From Motacilla alba alba (lineage: Eukaryota > Chordata > Aves > Passeriformes > Motacillidae), in NCBI RefSeq assembly GCF_015832195.1, contig NC_052018.1:52017666-52081665 (forward strand): a stretch of 64,000 nt of DNA, read 5' to 3'. The position numbers and the translations under genes are program-made. The stretch's first letter is position 1, and each line of letters opens with the position of its first letter. The notes under the pieces are model-generated. The model searched no databases. It saw nothing but the letters and a program-made list of their open reading frames with translations, and was not told where the DNA came from. Positions 11,741 through 24,445 of the stretch are shown here, one piece after another.

Positions 11741-14509
11741 CCATCTTTAATTATATTATGATTTACTATTTTTCCTCAATATCTCTGCCTTGTTCATTGC
11801 AGAGTGGAATAGATAAATCACCTGCAAGGAATGAAAGATACTGCTGTCTGAGGGAATTCCTTTGCTGAGCTGGAATAGTTAGGCAAGAAACTGAAAGAGA
11901 GAGAAAAATTAAGACAGCTATTGCTGCTCTGGAGGAATAGGTTCTACTCCTCAGAAACTCTGCCTGTGTATCTGAGTGTTATTACTGTCCACTGCTAGAA
12001 TAACTTTTGTCTAATAACTGGGTTTTTCTTGTTCCTTTTTTACTTTTTCTTTTTCTTTTTTTTTTTTTTGTATTAAGTTTGCTCTGAGATATCTTTCTAA
12101 GTAAAAGAAAAAATTGAATACAATTTTTAAAAATTTAGAAGATGGGAGATTAAATCTATCTTTTTATTATTTAAGTAATTTTATTATTAAACCTAGCAGC
12201 TAGTCCATACTGCTTTATTCCCAACTTCTCACTGATAAAATTTTCCAGTTTTTTCATGTCTTATTTTTGCCTGTCTTTCCCTATACCAATATGGAACATT
12301 TCAGGTCAAAGAGACTTAATTAATTGTTAAAATTATTTCTTTAAATTCTAATCAGCATTATCTTTTAAAAAAAATAACTTCATAACCTTGTGCATTCCTG
12401 CCTTTCACGGCTGTGTTTAGTGAAGAAATTATGAATGCAGATTTTAATGCCAACAATGTGAGGATATTGCTTTTGAATTTTGCAGCACATCTAGAGGCAA
12501 AGAAGTAAAATGGCCCTTTTAAAAGCAATGTGTTTTTACTACAAGTAGTTAGGCAACTCCTTAGTTCCTCTGCACATGAGCAGTGACTAGTCCTATGTTT
12601 CATTTGTGCAAACGTATAGCACAATTCAGAATCTGCCCCAACACCAGGCAACTGATCTGCAAATAAATTTGAGTTAGGAAGTGAAGAATATTGTTGTCTG
12701 AGGGTTCAAATTCCAGTTTTATTTTTTCTCTAAGATGTCTAACATCCTTGTAGCTTAAAACCCAAATTGCCTTGCAGTTAATGAGGTGTAATTACTTCCA
12801 GTTTCTAAACGTGAAGTATTTTCCTTCTTTTTACAAATTTTTAGGCCAAAAACACTTAGGAATAGACTACATTCATACTTTTCATTTGGCTGTTAAAGGA
12901 TGGGTTTTCTCAAAGCAGTTAAGCAATTTAGGAAGGTATGTGCTACTAGTTTTATGCACTGGTCAGCATGAGATAGCATAAATGATTTAGAGTTCTTGAT
13001 AAACTAGCTGCCAAATGTATCAGAAGATGTCTATGGGCTAGAAACACTTCCTCTATATCCAGATTATAAAATAAGAAGAGATAAAGAACTGAAAGTAAGA
13101 AAAAAACCAACCTACCATAAAATAAACCCCATAAAATAAAATTAAAATTAAAAACATTATCCAGGTTGGCCTACATTTCAAATTGCTACTACAAGTCTTT
13201 CTTAATCATCTACTTCATTATTATGCTGCCATCCTTCTATTGCAGGTAAGTAATTAACTCTCCAAAAGATGAGCTTAACTTAAAAGAGAAAATACTTTCA
13301 TTTAGGGGACAAGATCCCTAAGTTTTTTATACAAAAAATCAACTTCCCCATGAACTTGCCTCTAACAATGAAACTGATGTCTATTTCATCATAATGTTTC
13401 AATGTCTTCTGTTCAATTTATGTTGTCATAATACTATTACTTTTATGAGATAAGGAGGCATAGGTAATTATGCTATATACTACATAAATTTCTTTTCAGC
13501 TCCAAGTAGTTGCAGGCTTTGTGCATTAAGGTTGTTGCCTTTGTATTGCATGCTATGGAAAAGTACTAAAAATGATACTAACTAGAAATATAGCTACTTG
13601 TTCAAATATTAATATACTCCCCATATAGTCATTAAAACTAAAAGGGAAAAATTGCTTTTGAGCATTTCACATTCATCAATAGTTCATGAAAATACGTAAC
13701 AAGTTATGACACATCTAATAAAGATGAAAGGGATGAAAGTCCTTGTGAATTTTTAATATGGATAATAAAGGGCATTAATACAGCTTAATTATATTGATAA
13801 ATAATTTAAATTACTTTTTAAACTATGTTTTATTTTTATTTGAAATAACTTTATGTAGTATTCTTGAAGGAATTATGAACATGGCATTATACTGCCAGCC
13901 ACTCTATAAGGGGAAGTTAAAGTTGTTGTACTGATGATCTGAATAAATATGGCCATTTAAAACATTCTTAGAACATTTCCTCCAAAATGCTGTATCTTTT
14001 AAAGTATCCTTTTAAACCCAAAGTTTAGATAAATGTTAAATAACAATTAAAAAACCCAAAGATCTGTCCTGAGATTAGATACCTGATTGATATGCCCTCT
14101 TAAGGCAAATCAGTTTCTGTACACATTATTATACAAAGGAATTATGTTGCTGTCTTTGCAGGGGACATATTTGCCTTTCAGTAAGCTCAGGTATAGCTAC
14201 GTTAAAGGAAATATAGTTATCTCATTTAAAACCAAGGGCTTAAACCAAAGTTCAAGATTAAGTCCCCAGCTTTATCTCAGCGAAATAGTCTGACTTTTAT
14301 TTTCTCAGCAAAGTAAGCTAATACTGCATAGGAGCTTTAACTACTTAGCAGTTCAGGACACACTTTTAGCAAGATCCATGTGCCCAGACTGAAATTTGTC
14401 TTTTTCACCTTTGTTGCATTATCGCAGGGGAGTGCACCAGTGTGCCTCCCTTTCTCTCTTTCTTCTACTCTCTCTGTGTTCCCTGGCTGCAGCCTGCTGA
14501 CACTTACCT
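11741..14509. other. Intronic DNA, no gene
   Basis: This is AT-rich sequence with a poly-T tract near 12043-12070 and a pyrimidine-rich stretch at about 14447-14483 just before the next CR1. The longest open frame, at 12358-12651 (-), has no recognisable similarity. Confidence 0.6.
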
Positions 14510-14534
14510 AGAATCACAGAATTATAGAATATCA

Positions 14535-14779
14535 TGGGATGGGATGGACTGTGTGCCTCCTGGGAGGAGGAGGAGTTTAGTTACAGAGAGTCACCTATCC
14601 GTCCCCTGATATGAGCGCAAGCAGGTGGCCATTGGTCTGTGGGCTGGGTTGTGACCAATCAGAGTTGAATGTGGAGTCTTTTGAATAGCCTATAAAAGGA
14701 GCTGGGTACACAAATAGTCTCTCCGCTGCACGAAAACCTCGATGTGTGTTGTCTCTCCACCTCCCATGCACCATGGCAG
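14535..14779 (+). mobile_element. Probable solo LTR of an endogenous retrovirus inside CR1
   Basis: About 245 bp of non-CR1 sequence split the CR1 3' end. On the plus strand it has a CCAAT box (14655-14659), a TATA box TATAAAAGG (14691-14699) 32 bp downstream, then a short GC-richer stretch ending ...CCATGGCA. This is the order expected for the U3-R-U5 parts of a short LTR. TAGAATATC flanks it at 14525-14533 and 14780-14788 and could be a target-site duplication. It could also simply be CR1 tail sequence present on both sides, since the left flank up to about 14549 also resembles CR1. An alternative left end is TGTGTGCC at 14550. No internal retroviral genes and no AATAAA are seen. The family is not identified. 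Confidence 0.6.
14655..14699 (+). promoter_or_regulatory. CCAAT and TATA boxes of the LTR-like insert
   Basis: GACCAATCAGAG contains CCAAT at 14655-14659, and TATAAAAGG lies at 14691-14699. This is a canonical RNA polymerase II promoter arrangement, with initiation expected about 25-30 bp downstream, near 14720. Whether it is active is not shown. Confidence 0.6.
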
Positions 14780-17700
14780 TAGAATATCTTAAATTCTAGG
14801 GGATCCATAAAATTACTGAGTCCAATTCCCTTCTTCCCACAGGACTATCTAAAACTAAGCCATATGACTCCAAATATTGTCCAGACATTCCTTGAAGTCT
14901 GTCAGGTTTGATCCCATGACCAATTCCTTACAAAGTCTGTTCCACTTACCAGTTACCCTCTCAGTGAAGAACCTTTTTCCTAATGTCAGTCATAACTTAC
15001 CTGAGCACAGTGTATTTCCATTCATTTCCTCATGTCTTATTACTGGTCTCCAGAGACAGAGATAGCCTCTCCCCCTCCTCTGTCTCCCTTGAGAAGCAAG
15101 GAGGGCAAACCCTCTGCCTTCTCCAAGCTCAGCAAAGCAAATGACCTCAGCCTTTCCTCGTAAACCTTGAGTCCTTCCACCATCTTCTCACTCTCCCCTG
15201 CATACACTCTAATAACTTTATAACCTCTTTATACTGAGGCACCCAGAACTGCCCCCAGCGCTTGAGGTGAGGCCACCCCAGAGGCAGAAGCAGAGAGGGA
15301 CAATCCCCTCCCTTTCCCAGCTGGTGATGCTGTGCCTGATGCCCCCCAGAACATGCTTAGCCCCTGGCTGCTGTCCTGGGAAGACACACTGGGCACACAA
15401 CAGGGCGCACTGGTCAACTTGCCATCCACCCAAGCCCCCAGATCTCTCTCCACAGGGCCTCTCTTCAGCCTCTTGTCCCAAAATTTGGCTATATAACCTG
15501 TACAACATGCTGTCGAAACTGGTTTGGTCATACCAGCTACCTGAGTTTCTCCCATTCTGGTGCAAGAGAGCCAGGGAAACAATTAGCATGAATTGTCCAG
15601 TGCAGCAAAATTTATACAGGGAAATATATATTTAATTTTTTTTAGAAAAACACAGATACATTATTTGGCAGTCCTGCCACCTGAGGACAGGTGCCCTCAG
15701 AGGTCCAAAGGAATTTTGGGTCCTAAACACGATTGAGTATGATTTCTGCCTTCTCCACCTGAAAATTTTCATGAAAATCTGTCAGGGCTGTTTCTTAACA
15801 GCTCTAGAGACCTTTAATCCTTCTCTTCAAAGTATATTTCTGGTCTCTATAGGGACCAGACTAAAGACCCAGAGTTACTAGTTATGTGCTGTCCCATGCA
15901 CAAAGGAATTGCAAATGTTCACTGTCAGGTGACTCTACTGAACATTCCCCATCCTCCTGTTTGAAAGATCCCTACAGAGAAATACTTAAACCCCAACACT
16001 ATGCCAATAAGCAAGCCAACATCTACATTATTAAAGCATTAAAATCTCTGCATATTTATCACAACCTCCACATATTTAACTTCTGAAATATTTATAAAGT
16101 GCATAATACTTTCTGAAGTTGTCTGTATTTTATATTAGAAAATAAAAATTAAAGTTAAAAAATTCACTCTGCTCTCCAAAAGTGGACACTAACAGGAACT
16201 TTTGTTAGTCCAGCTGCATCTTTGCAAGAACTCAGCAAAATACCTGCTTCCCAGAGATAGAGTGTTTCAAGTGCACTTCTTGCACCAGGGAAACACCACC
16301 TCTGTGGCCTCCCAGCAGAGTAAAATTAAGACTTTTTTTCTTCCTCTCCATCTACTTAAGGCTGAGGGTAATCAAGTGGTTTGCAAAGACGGTAGAGAAG
16401 TAAAATCCCACACTGTCCAATGATATTACAGATCGTAAAAGTATCAAAACAAAAAAAAAAAATAAAACCTAACCATACAGTTGCCGAGAAAATAACAGCT
16501 TCATAGAGATCTATAAACTATCCTCTCATGTAAATAATCAAGAGAATATTTAGTCATGCATTAGAATAAAATAAGCCACTACAGCTGAGGTAAAATATTT
16601 AGGAGGAAAATTTAGTGATTTTGTTCCACAAAATATTTTAAAGTTTAAAAAATGGTTGCGTTACAATTAAGACAAAAAACATACAAAAAAACGTCCCTTA
16701 GAATCATACAAGAAGAGAAATGGAGCAAAACCTGTCCTAGCTTTTAGAAAATTGAAATCTTTCATCCAGAAAACACTCAAATTTGAAAGGAAAAAAGGTG
16801 ACAGAGTGTGTCCACTTCAGTGAAAGTGGATCATGCTATTTCAGCTTCCCTGCTGTCTCCCTTTGCAGCAGATGACATCCAGAGGTTCCTTGATCGGATG
16901 TGTCCCCTTGAACAAGGACACCTCTTGCCAGTCATTGGAAAGCAAGATGCCCCATGGGGCAGACCACCTGCAGAATTTGTCCTGGGGACATGGCTTATGA
17001 ACCCCTCATAAAACATAGTGCATGCCCATGTTGTACTTATCAGCACCTGGTTTGTACCACATTTGGGCTGAGGGTGAGCTCAGGACTGCCTATAAAACCT
17101 TGTGTCAAAACATTTTGATTTTGATGCATTTTGATGCATTTCCACCTTAACATGGCATTTATCTAAGATTCAAAATTCTCAACAGTTTTCCCACTGTCTT
17201 GAGTATTTAAATGAAAATTAAATTCTCTCTTTTGATGAATTTGATCAAACCAAAACTGCACAGTCATCACAACATGGTATCTCCATCTAAGGCATGTTTG
17301 GGGTTTGCTCTTGCACTTGCACACCTGCTAAAGAATTCAGCTAGATGACAGTAATGCTACTGCTTTTCGGAGAAGAGCAAAATGACAACAGTATATGAAG
17401 GGATACTGCCAAAGCAATAAAAGAACCCAATTTCAATAAAAGTTATATGAAGTTAGGACTGAAATTAAATTTTGGTTCTTCAGCAGTGATATTCAGCACT
17501 ACCACACCTTAAGCAAAAAATTTATTTCTTGGTTCACTAAACTTGAATCCTGTTCTTTAACAAAAAAATGTTTGATCTTATAAATAGCTACATAGAATAG
17601 TATTAAAATACATCTGTTGACATAGTGACCTTTGTTATCTGTCCTTTCTTCTTTTGTATTGTTTTGCTTTTCAAGCCTGTCTGTAAGAACTGCATATCAG

Positions 17701-17861
17701 ACCATAGATGAAACAAAGAATTTCACAGGTTGTTCTCAATAATTTAGTTAATTAAAGAGATCCAGATTTGAAGGAAATGTAATTTCTTTACTTCCTCCTG
17801 CTGGATTTTAGGCTGAAGTGTGGGTACCTAAAACTCTGGGAGAAAAATTACTTCTCAAAAT

Positions 17862-17890
17862 TAAATGTTCCTTAAATAAAGGAACATTTA
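17862..17890. repeat. Perfect 12-bp inverted repeat with a 5-nt loop
   Basis: TAAATGTTCCTT at 17862-17873 is the exact reverse complement of AAGGAACATTTA at 17879-17890, separated by AAATA. In RNA this would form a short hairpin. No family is recognised. Confidence 0.85.
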
Positions 17891-20800
17891 GGTGACTTCT
17901 CCAGACTATTCAGACATGCTGGTGATTAGATGTATGTCAGCTAAAATCCATGCTTCTGAAAACAATGAGCAGCTATGTCTTACATGTAGATTTGAAACAT
18001 CTAATAATAAACATCAACTGCAAAATATAAAAACCTTGCCTTTCTCTGCTCAAGATTTCTAAAGCTATGCTAACACTGTTTAGGTGACCTGGGGTCAGAA
18101 CTCCAGGCTCTCACCTGCCAAGTCAGCTGTCATGGTCAATTTATGTCCATGGCTTCATTCCCAGCTTGGTCTTGCCATTCAAGCAGCACAATTTAGGGCA
18201 AATTCCACTTAACAACTTGTTGCTATTAAGGGATTTTGCAGAGTGCAAGCATGGTTGTTGTGAGACAGGAGCTTGTTTTTCAAAAGGAAAAGAGGAGTTC
18301 AAGGGTGAAGGCTCTATTGTTTAACTTGCAGCTTGGTCAGATGTGAACTTTGGGGGAGGGTCAGCATTACTGATTGTTTTCACTATTCCTATCACTCTAT
18401 AGTAGTTGGCTAAAGTTTTGCTTCATCGTGATCTTAACACAGTCTACTGCTTTCATTTACCTGTTTAAATAATATTTGTGGAATAACATTGTATTTGGTT
18501 TTGAAACCTGGTTTACTTTTTGTCAAACAAAATTTTCATATGTGCAGTTTGACATCCTGGGATCTGGAGGATTTTTTTCAGCCATTCTTTAGGTTGAATA
18601 GTTTAAAGACAATTGAAAATAGTCTATTGATATACTCCAAAACTCAGGGGATGCATAGTCAAAATAAGTAAATTGGCAAACTCCAGAAGACTCACTTATG
18701 AAACATATGCACACAGAAACAAACCTAGGCTTTAATATCCAACTTAAGCAAAATATAAAATAAAATATACATCTTTAAAGAGGGAGGCTTTTGAAACCTT
18801 CACATCATGAAAAAGAATGGACCCTATTTAGTGTGCAGTTGCTGGAAGGTGTTGGTTGAATAGGAAGGTCTTTATGAGACAGACAAACCATTTTGAGTAG
18901 TGCTTTATGCAATGCAATTACACTTCCTAAGAGAAATTTTAAGGAAGCTCTCCCTTAGATTCTGGTAAAAAGGAAACATTTAATCAGTGGTGGACATATT
19001 TTAGCTTAGCTTTGACTAGAGAAAATGGTTATAATTAAAATCCTTTTAATATTCTTTTACATGTCAAGGATGACTTCTCTGTTTGTTCAATTAGTGCAGG
19101 CAAGAAGAAAATCAAAAGTACTTTTTGAACAATTTATAGGAAAATATTTCAACTTAAGAGAGGAAACAGAAAAGAAAGTTGGTGAGCAGCTATACTCACC
19201 AACAGAGTATATTTTTCTAATATAGAAGATAAAAAGCATTGGGATCTGAAAGTGAGAAAAGTTGTAGGATTCTGGACCTTCCTGAAGAAAAATGGAGGAA
19301 AATTCTCAGAAAAAAAATATTTAAAGACCTTGGATGAGCTACAATTAGAAATTAGCATACATGAAAGTTTAAAACTTTATATAATTCTGATCTTTGCAAG
19401 GCAAATTGGTTTTTCTCAGTAAAATATTAAATTGCTGTTCAAGCCTTTCAAACACATTCCACAGTCTAGGGAAAAAAATCTGAATTTTGAACCTCCATGG
19501 TGTCTGGGAGATTTTGAATTGTGATTTCAGTTCTAAACACTGTTAGCTATTTGCCAAATATGAATTGGATTAATGGGCCTGACTTACACTTTCCTTGATG
19601 TTTTTAGGCTCAGTCCACTGCAGTTTCATGTATGAACATTGTCTGTGTGGTTAGGTATGTGTGTTTAAAATAAGTAACCAAAATCTATAAGGAAGGGAGT
19701 GCATCTTACAGTAAGGTATCTCAACCTGTAATGGTTGTCTCTGTTTGGTGCTGCTACTAGCTACTTAAGTCTTTAATATTTCTTTCTGTGCAAATTAAAA
19801 TTGGATTCTAGATTTTATTGTTTCTTGAGCTCATATGTTTCCATTTAACATGATGATCCCTTTTTTTGTGAGAAAAGCTTAACCTAAGAGAAATGTGTTC
19901 AAATATTCTAGTTCTGTAATTTTACTGAAGATAGAAGAGTGAAGTTTGCAGAATACAGGTCTATATTAGATAAAACAGAAAAGATGCTGTCAGGATTAAA
20001 GCAGCGAAATACTCAGAGCTCCTGGCTTCTCTTTCCTCTACCTTTATCAGTTTAGGTGTTTTTCTAAGTCTCAGAGCCCTTTCTCAAAAGTAATATCAGG
20101 GTCCTTTATTATTATTTATGTTTTTTTTTCTTTTGAGGAGTCTGTAATCACTTTTAAAATATTGCACTCCCAAATCCCTTTTTGAGACAGGCACACCTTC
20201 TTCTCTGTAGTTCTTGGGAGCTGAGCCCTCTTCCTCTCCTCACATGTATTATTTATGTGAGTAGGCAGAAAGCTGAAAATAATAAATTGGCAGATCCACG
20301 ATTGCACACCACTCAGTAGAAAGGTTAGGGAGCACAGCACCACAAAAAATGCACCAAAAATTTCCAGATTCCATTGGACACTTTAAAACATTGTACCTCT
20401 TGGGCAAGATGGCTTCTGCCAATAATACTGGAAATTGATCATGGCAACAAATTCTTATAATACTTGTACCTGCAATAAATGAACAAAAAATAGTAGTAGT
20501 TAAAATCTCACAAGATTCTCCTTTACTAATTTTTAAGTCTAGTAAAGAAAATGCAAAGGTAGATTGTCTATCAGTTAAGGCATTAAATGTAGGTTATTAA
20601 TTTCTTACGTCTTCCCTAAGCAGAGTTTTCTCTCTGTCTAGCCACTATGTAGAACAAAAAAGGGAATAGCTTTTTGGGAGTTTTCTCTACACCTGTAAAC
20701 TTGGTGACAGGAACAGTGGGAACAGTAAACTGCAAATGTAGGCCAGTAGTAAGCTGCTAGCTTCTACAGAGAAAAATTAGAGTATTAGTATGATCTTAAC

Positions 20801-22919
20801 TGTGGAATGTCCTTGGAGAAGAAGACACCATAACACGTACTGGAGTAGACATTCTCACACGTCTAAAGAGTTGTTTAAGAGACACATTCAATAACAGTAC
20901 AAAGAACCTCCAAGACTTAGTCTAACCCTAGGCAAGTGCAACTCAAGCCGACTGTGACTCAGTATGATGTGCAGCAAGGCAGAAAGGCCTCTCTGAGCTG
21001 AACTACCTGAAGGTGCACCAGGTTTATATGTGCAACTGTGAAGTCCCTGAATCAAGGCACAGAGCGGCTATTATCTGAAAGAAGCATCCTAAAACGTAAC
21101 AGTCATTGAAATATAAAATTCAAATGAAATTGTAATGGCATAAGAAGTGTAAACCTCTGAACAACATTTCCAAGAGGAATCATTCACACGCAGGTACACT
21201 GTGGGAACCATAGTTCTTCACAAGTGTTTATGGTTTCTTTCACTGTGTTTTTATACTTAACTGTTACTGATAAGAGAACAATATAACACTGAAATTTTAT
21301 GAAGGAGAGAGAAAGCTTTATTTACCACAGATGAACATTTAAAACCAGAAAGTGAGAAGATATATGAGGAAACTTCTCCTATGAGCCTCTCTGTTAAAAG
21401 AGTTTCTCATCTTTAATGATTGCCTTCTGTATTCATAGTCTACTTCAGAGATTTGCATGCCATTTTATTCAAGACTACTTCTGCTAGACTGTTGTTTGCT
21501 GATAATCCCTTACTACTATTCATGTCCCAAGTGTTGTAGTAATATCCTATCAATCTCTATCAACATGAAGGCTGCATTTTTCCTGTGTGCTTTACAAACA
21601 CACATAAAATGCAAATCCACACAAATATATCATGACTTTATCTCACTGCTTTAAAATAAAACAAACCTTTAAAAATGTTTTATTTTTAATTATAGCTTTT
21701 GTCACTGTGAGCTTCCCATGTTTTTCCTTGGAGTCTATTCAAATATTTTCAAGTAATAAATTAAAGAGAACAAAACTCTAAAATATAATGCTTATGCTCT
21801 GGTAGGTAAACAAAACTGCACAGTATATTTTAGCTAAGGGTTTTGGGTTTTTTTTTATATCTTGTCTCTATTTCCTCTTGAAGCTGAGGAAACAGTCAAA
21901 CTCAGGAATGGAAATTCATGTTTTTACGCCATACTACATACTCTAGAAAAGCAATTTTCTGGATTACTGAATGCAGACAACTAAGATGGGGAAAAGATGA
22001 GATTATGATATTTTACTGCTGTGTCTAAAGCTATTTGTGATGGATTAAACCTCAAAGTGAAGTTAAAATTCAAATTTACTTTTCACATCATGTTGTATTT
22101 GTTTACTGATTTAATGAGTCTATAGAGCTTAAGTTTGACGTTGTCATTAATTTTAAAAGCCCTGGTCTTGTTATTCTTTACAAACTACTTGTGTAAAGGA
22201 TGCAGGTTTACGAACTATTTTTTTCTACTGATTTTGAACTGTTGCTGTCTGTAATGTCTTTTTTACTCTGCATAGTCAGTAATTCATTTGACATTATCTG
22301 TTACCAGTTTGCTGTTACTTTTCCTCTAATTTCTAGCTCGATGTAGTAGAAAGAGTTGTTGACCAGGGCAAGAAGCTCACCAGATTTAACAGGGCATGCC
22401 TGGTCGATGTTGTGTGCCTGTAGCAGAGTAGTCAAGAGAAGGTTCCTGGCCAAGCACAAGAAGGTTTCAGTGATCATGTGGATGATTATGATTATCTTCG
22501 TTGCTAATAGAGTATCTAAATATTGCCAATGCAGTATCTAAACAGCTCGTCATCTGCTACAATGGATCTTAGTATAATCCAGTCATGGTCCCTCCTCTTG
22601 CCATCATGAGCTTTAGCGAGACCCATATGCTCCCTAAACTTCTCAGAGAAGCCTAGGTGTGGCTTAGTCCACTGAGTTTCAGATTTGAGCAACCGGCTGT
22701 GTCTAAAGGGTAATAATACAAGCAGGTTCAGCCAGAAATGTACAGATTTACAGCCTCTGGCTTTGCAGAATTCACAATTACAAAGCAAAAAAGCATCTAG
22801 GTAGCCACAACTTTATATGTCTGTATTTGACTGGACTTTAGTGCTTTATACTGTCCCATCCAAAAGTGAGTGTTTCCCATCCTCAAGCTGAACATAGGAA
22901 GGGGATTTACCTGGAAGCT

Positions 22920-22965
22920 GTCTGAAACCTTGTTAGACTAGATGACCCAGTCTCTAGCAGCATTC
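22920..22965 (+). mobile_element. Possible CR1 3'-end remnant
   Basis: TTAGACTAGATGACCCAGTC resembles the GGACTAGATGATCT-like landmark near the CR1 3' terminus, followed by a degenerate AGCATTCTACA. It is too short and diverged for a firm call. Confidence 0.3.
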
Positions 22966-24422
22966 TACACCCTTTTGTGAGTTGATGTGCATCAAAGTAA
23001 ATCACAAACATGTCAGCCCCCCCATTTCTGGAATGCACTGATTATGTGAACATCCAGACAGTTCCTCCTGAGATACCCACCTGGTGTTCTTACATTAGGA
23101 CAAACCACATCACCCATCAGAAAGCTGGAAAAGGAAAGAGGTTGTTGGGAGAAGAGGCACACAAAGGCACCACTATCTTTGGTCACCAACACAGTGCCAT
23201 GTTTGATCACTACAATTACGATTATCCTGACCTGAAAAAACTTTGCTAACTGTATGTACTTTCTCATTTCTACACAGAATGAGAAAATGTTGTGATCTTC
23301 CACTCAAACTGTGGAGAAAGAAAAATCTGCATGAGAGAAAAGACGGGACACATAATGCAAAAGTGGAGTGTGTTGCTCCTCAGTTACCTCATGTTCAGTT
23401 CCTCTTCCTTAGTGTCTCCATCTGACACTATTATCCAGGTTAACATTTTAAATCAATGTAAAAAATTTACCTCTAGAGTATGATACCCTACATTATAAAG
23501 GAAAGACACCTATATATATATGTATAAAGGAACAACATTTTTTGCCTCTACAAGGGACTTTTTCCCTTTGATTTTAAAGGGAATCCACACACCTTGCTTA
23601 GCTTGTCTTTGCTAGTTATTACATTTTACATATTTAAAACTAGGTACCACAAATACCTCCCTCCATGCCCAGAAAAAAGATCAAAGCAAACCTGCTCCTT
23701 ACTTCAGTCTCAGTCGCTACATTGAGTAAATAAAGCCTGCTTTTATGAGACTCAGGTGGGATTCAACAGGTGTGTTAAAATCAGTCAGCTTTCTCTCCTT
23801 TGACAGTTACCAGAATTATATTTAACAGAGTTAATATGCTCTACGATGCAATTCACCTCATCTAAAAAATAATCTAATAATACAGGTCATATAAATCATA
23901 GTTAAAAGTTGATCCTTGCCTCCCCTGGTTGTAAAATGGGAGCCTGTAACATGGTGATGGAGGAGCCTGGTGTCAGGATGAGAGCAACAGGCTTATAAAA
24001 AAAGCCTGGCTCCCAGAGTACAGTTCACAGATTTTGGTTACAGACCAAAGCTACTCCTTAGGGTCAAGCACTAAATAGCCTAGAAAGTTATTTGTCCTGA
24101 TGTCTTCTGTTGTCTTCACCCTCATTCATTCATTTAAGCTAAGTTATACTCTCTCATAATTAATTGGACAAAAACCATGCCCTTGGATCCTTGCAGCTGC
24201 TCAGCTGACAGGAGGCAGCTTGTTAAGTCACTGCAATTCAATTGTATTTGATTGTACTACTGTAACCTGAAGCTTTGGCTTTCCTCTGCTGTGGGTTTAA
24301 ATCACAAGTAAGTTCCCTGAAGACATTAGATTTATTTCACAGAATAAAACCAACAGGAGAAGAGAATCAGGGCCTTAGGCCCCCCAGCTTATACAACAAT
24401 AAAAGGAGAAGGGGAATTTATG

Positions 24423-24445
24423 GATGACGTCATCAAAGTACGTCA
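24423..24445. promoter_or_regulatory. Palindromic CRE-like site with a second half-site
   Basis: GATGACGTCATC at 24423-24434 is a perfect palindrome containing the full cAMP-response element TGACGTCA (24425-24432). A second ACGTCA follows at 24440-24445. Full CRE octamers bind CREB/ATF family factors. Two CpG-containing sites within 23 bp are unusual in CpG-poor intronic DNA. Function is inferred only. Confidence 0.4.

Larger units (their letters stand above)
14510..15500 (-). mobile_element. CR1 LINE 3' portion, minus strand, interrupted by an LTR-like insert
   Basis: The 3' terminus lies at the left (GAATCACAGAATTATAGAAT). CR1 sequence resumes after an insertion at about 14780 (AGAATATCTTAAATTC, ACTGAGTCCAATTCCC) and continues through TCAGTGAAGAACCTTTTTCC to an ORF2 C-terminal region. 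Minus-strand frames near 15218-15480 translate to LKRGPVERDLGAWVDGKL followed, in another frame, by GGIRHSITSWEREGIVPL. This is the conserved segment after the reverse transcriptase in avian CR1 ORF2, here split by frameshifts. Homology becomes unclear between about 15480 and 15590. The copy is inactive. Confidence 0.92.

Noticed and set aside
15218..15635. Three overlapping open frames of 117-123 codons, apparent genes
   Set aside because: They translate the CR1 ORF2 remnant in its two minus-strand frames and an antisense frame. They are not host genes.
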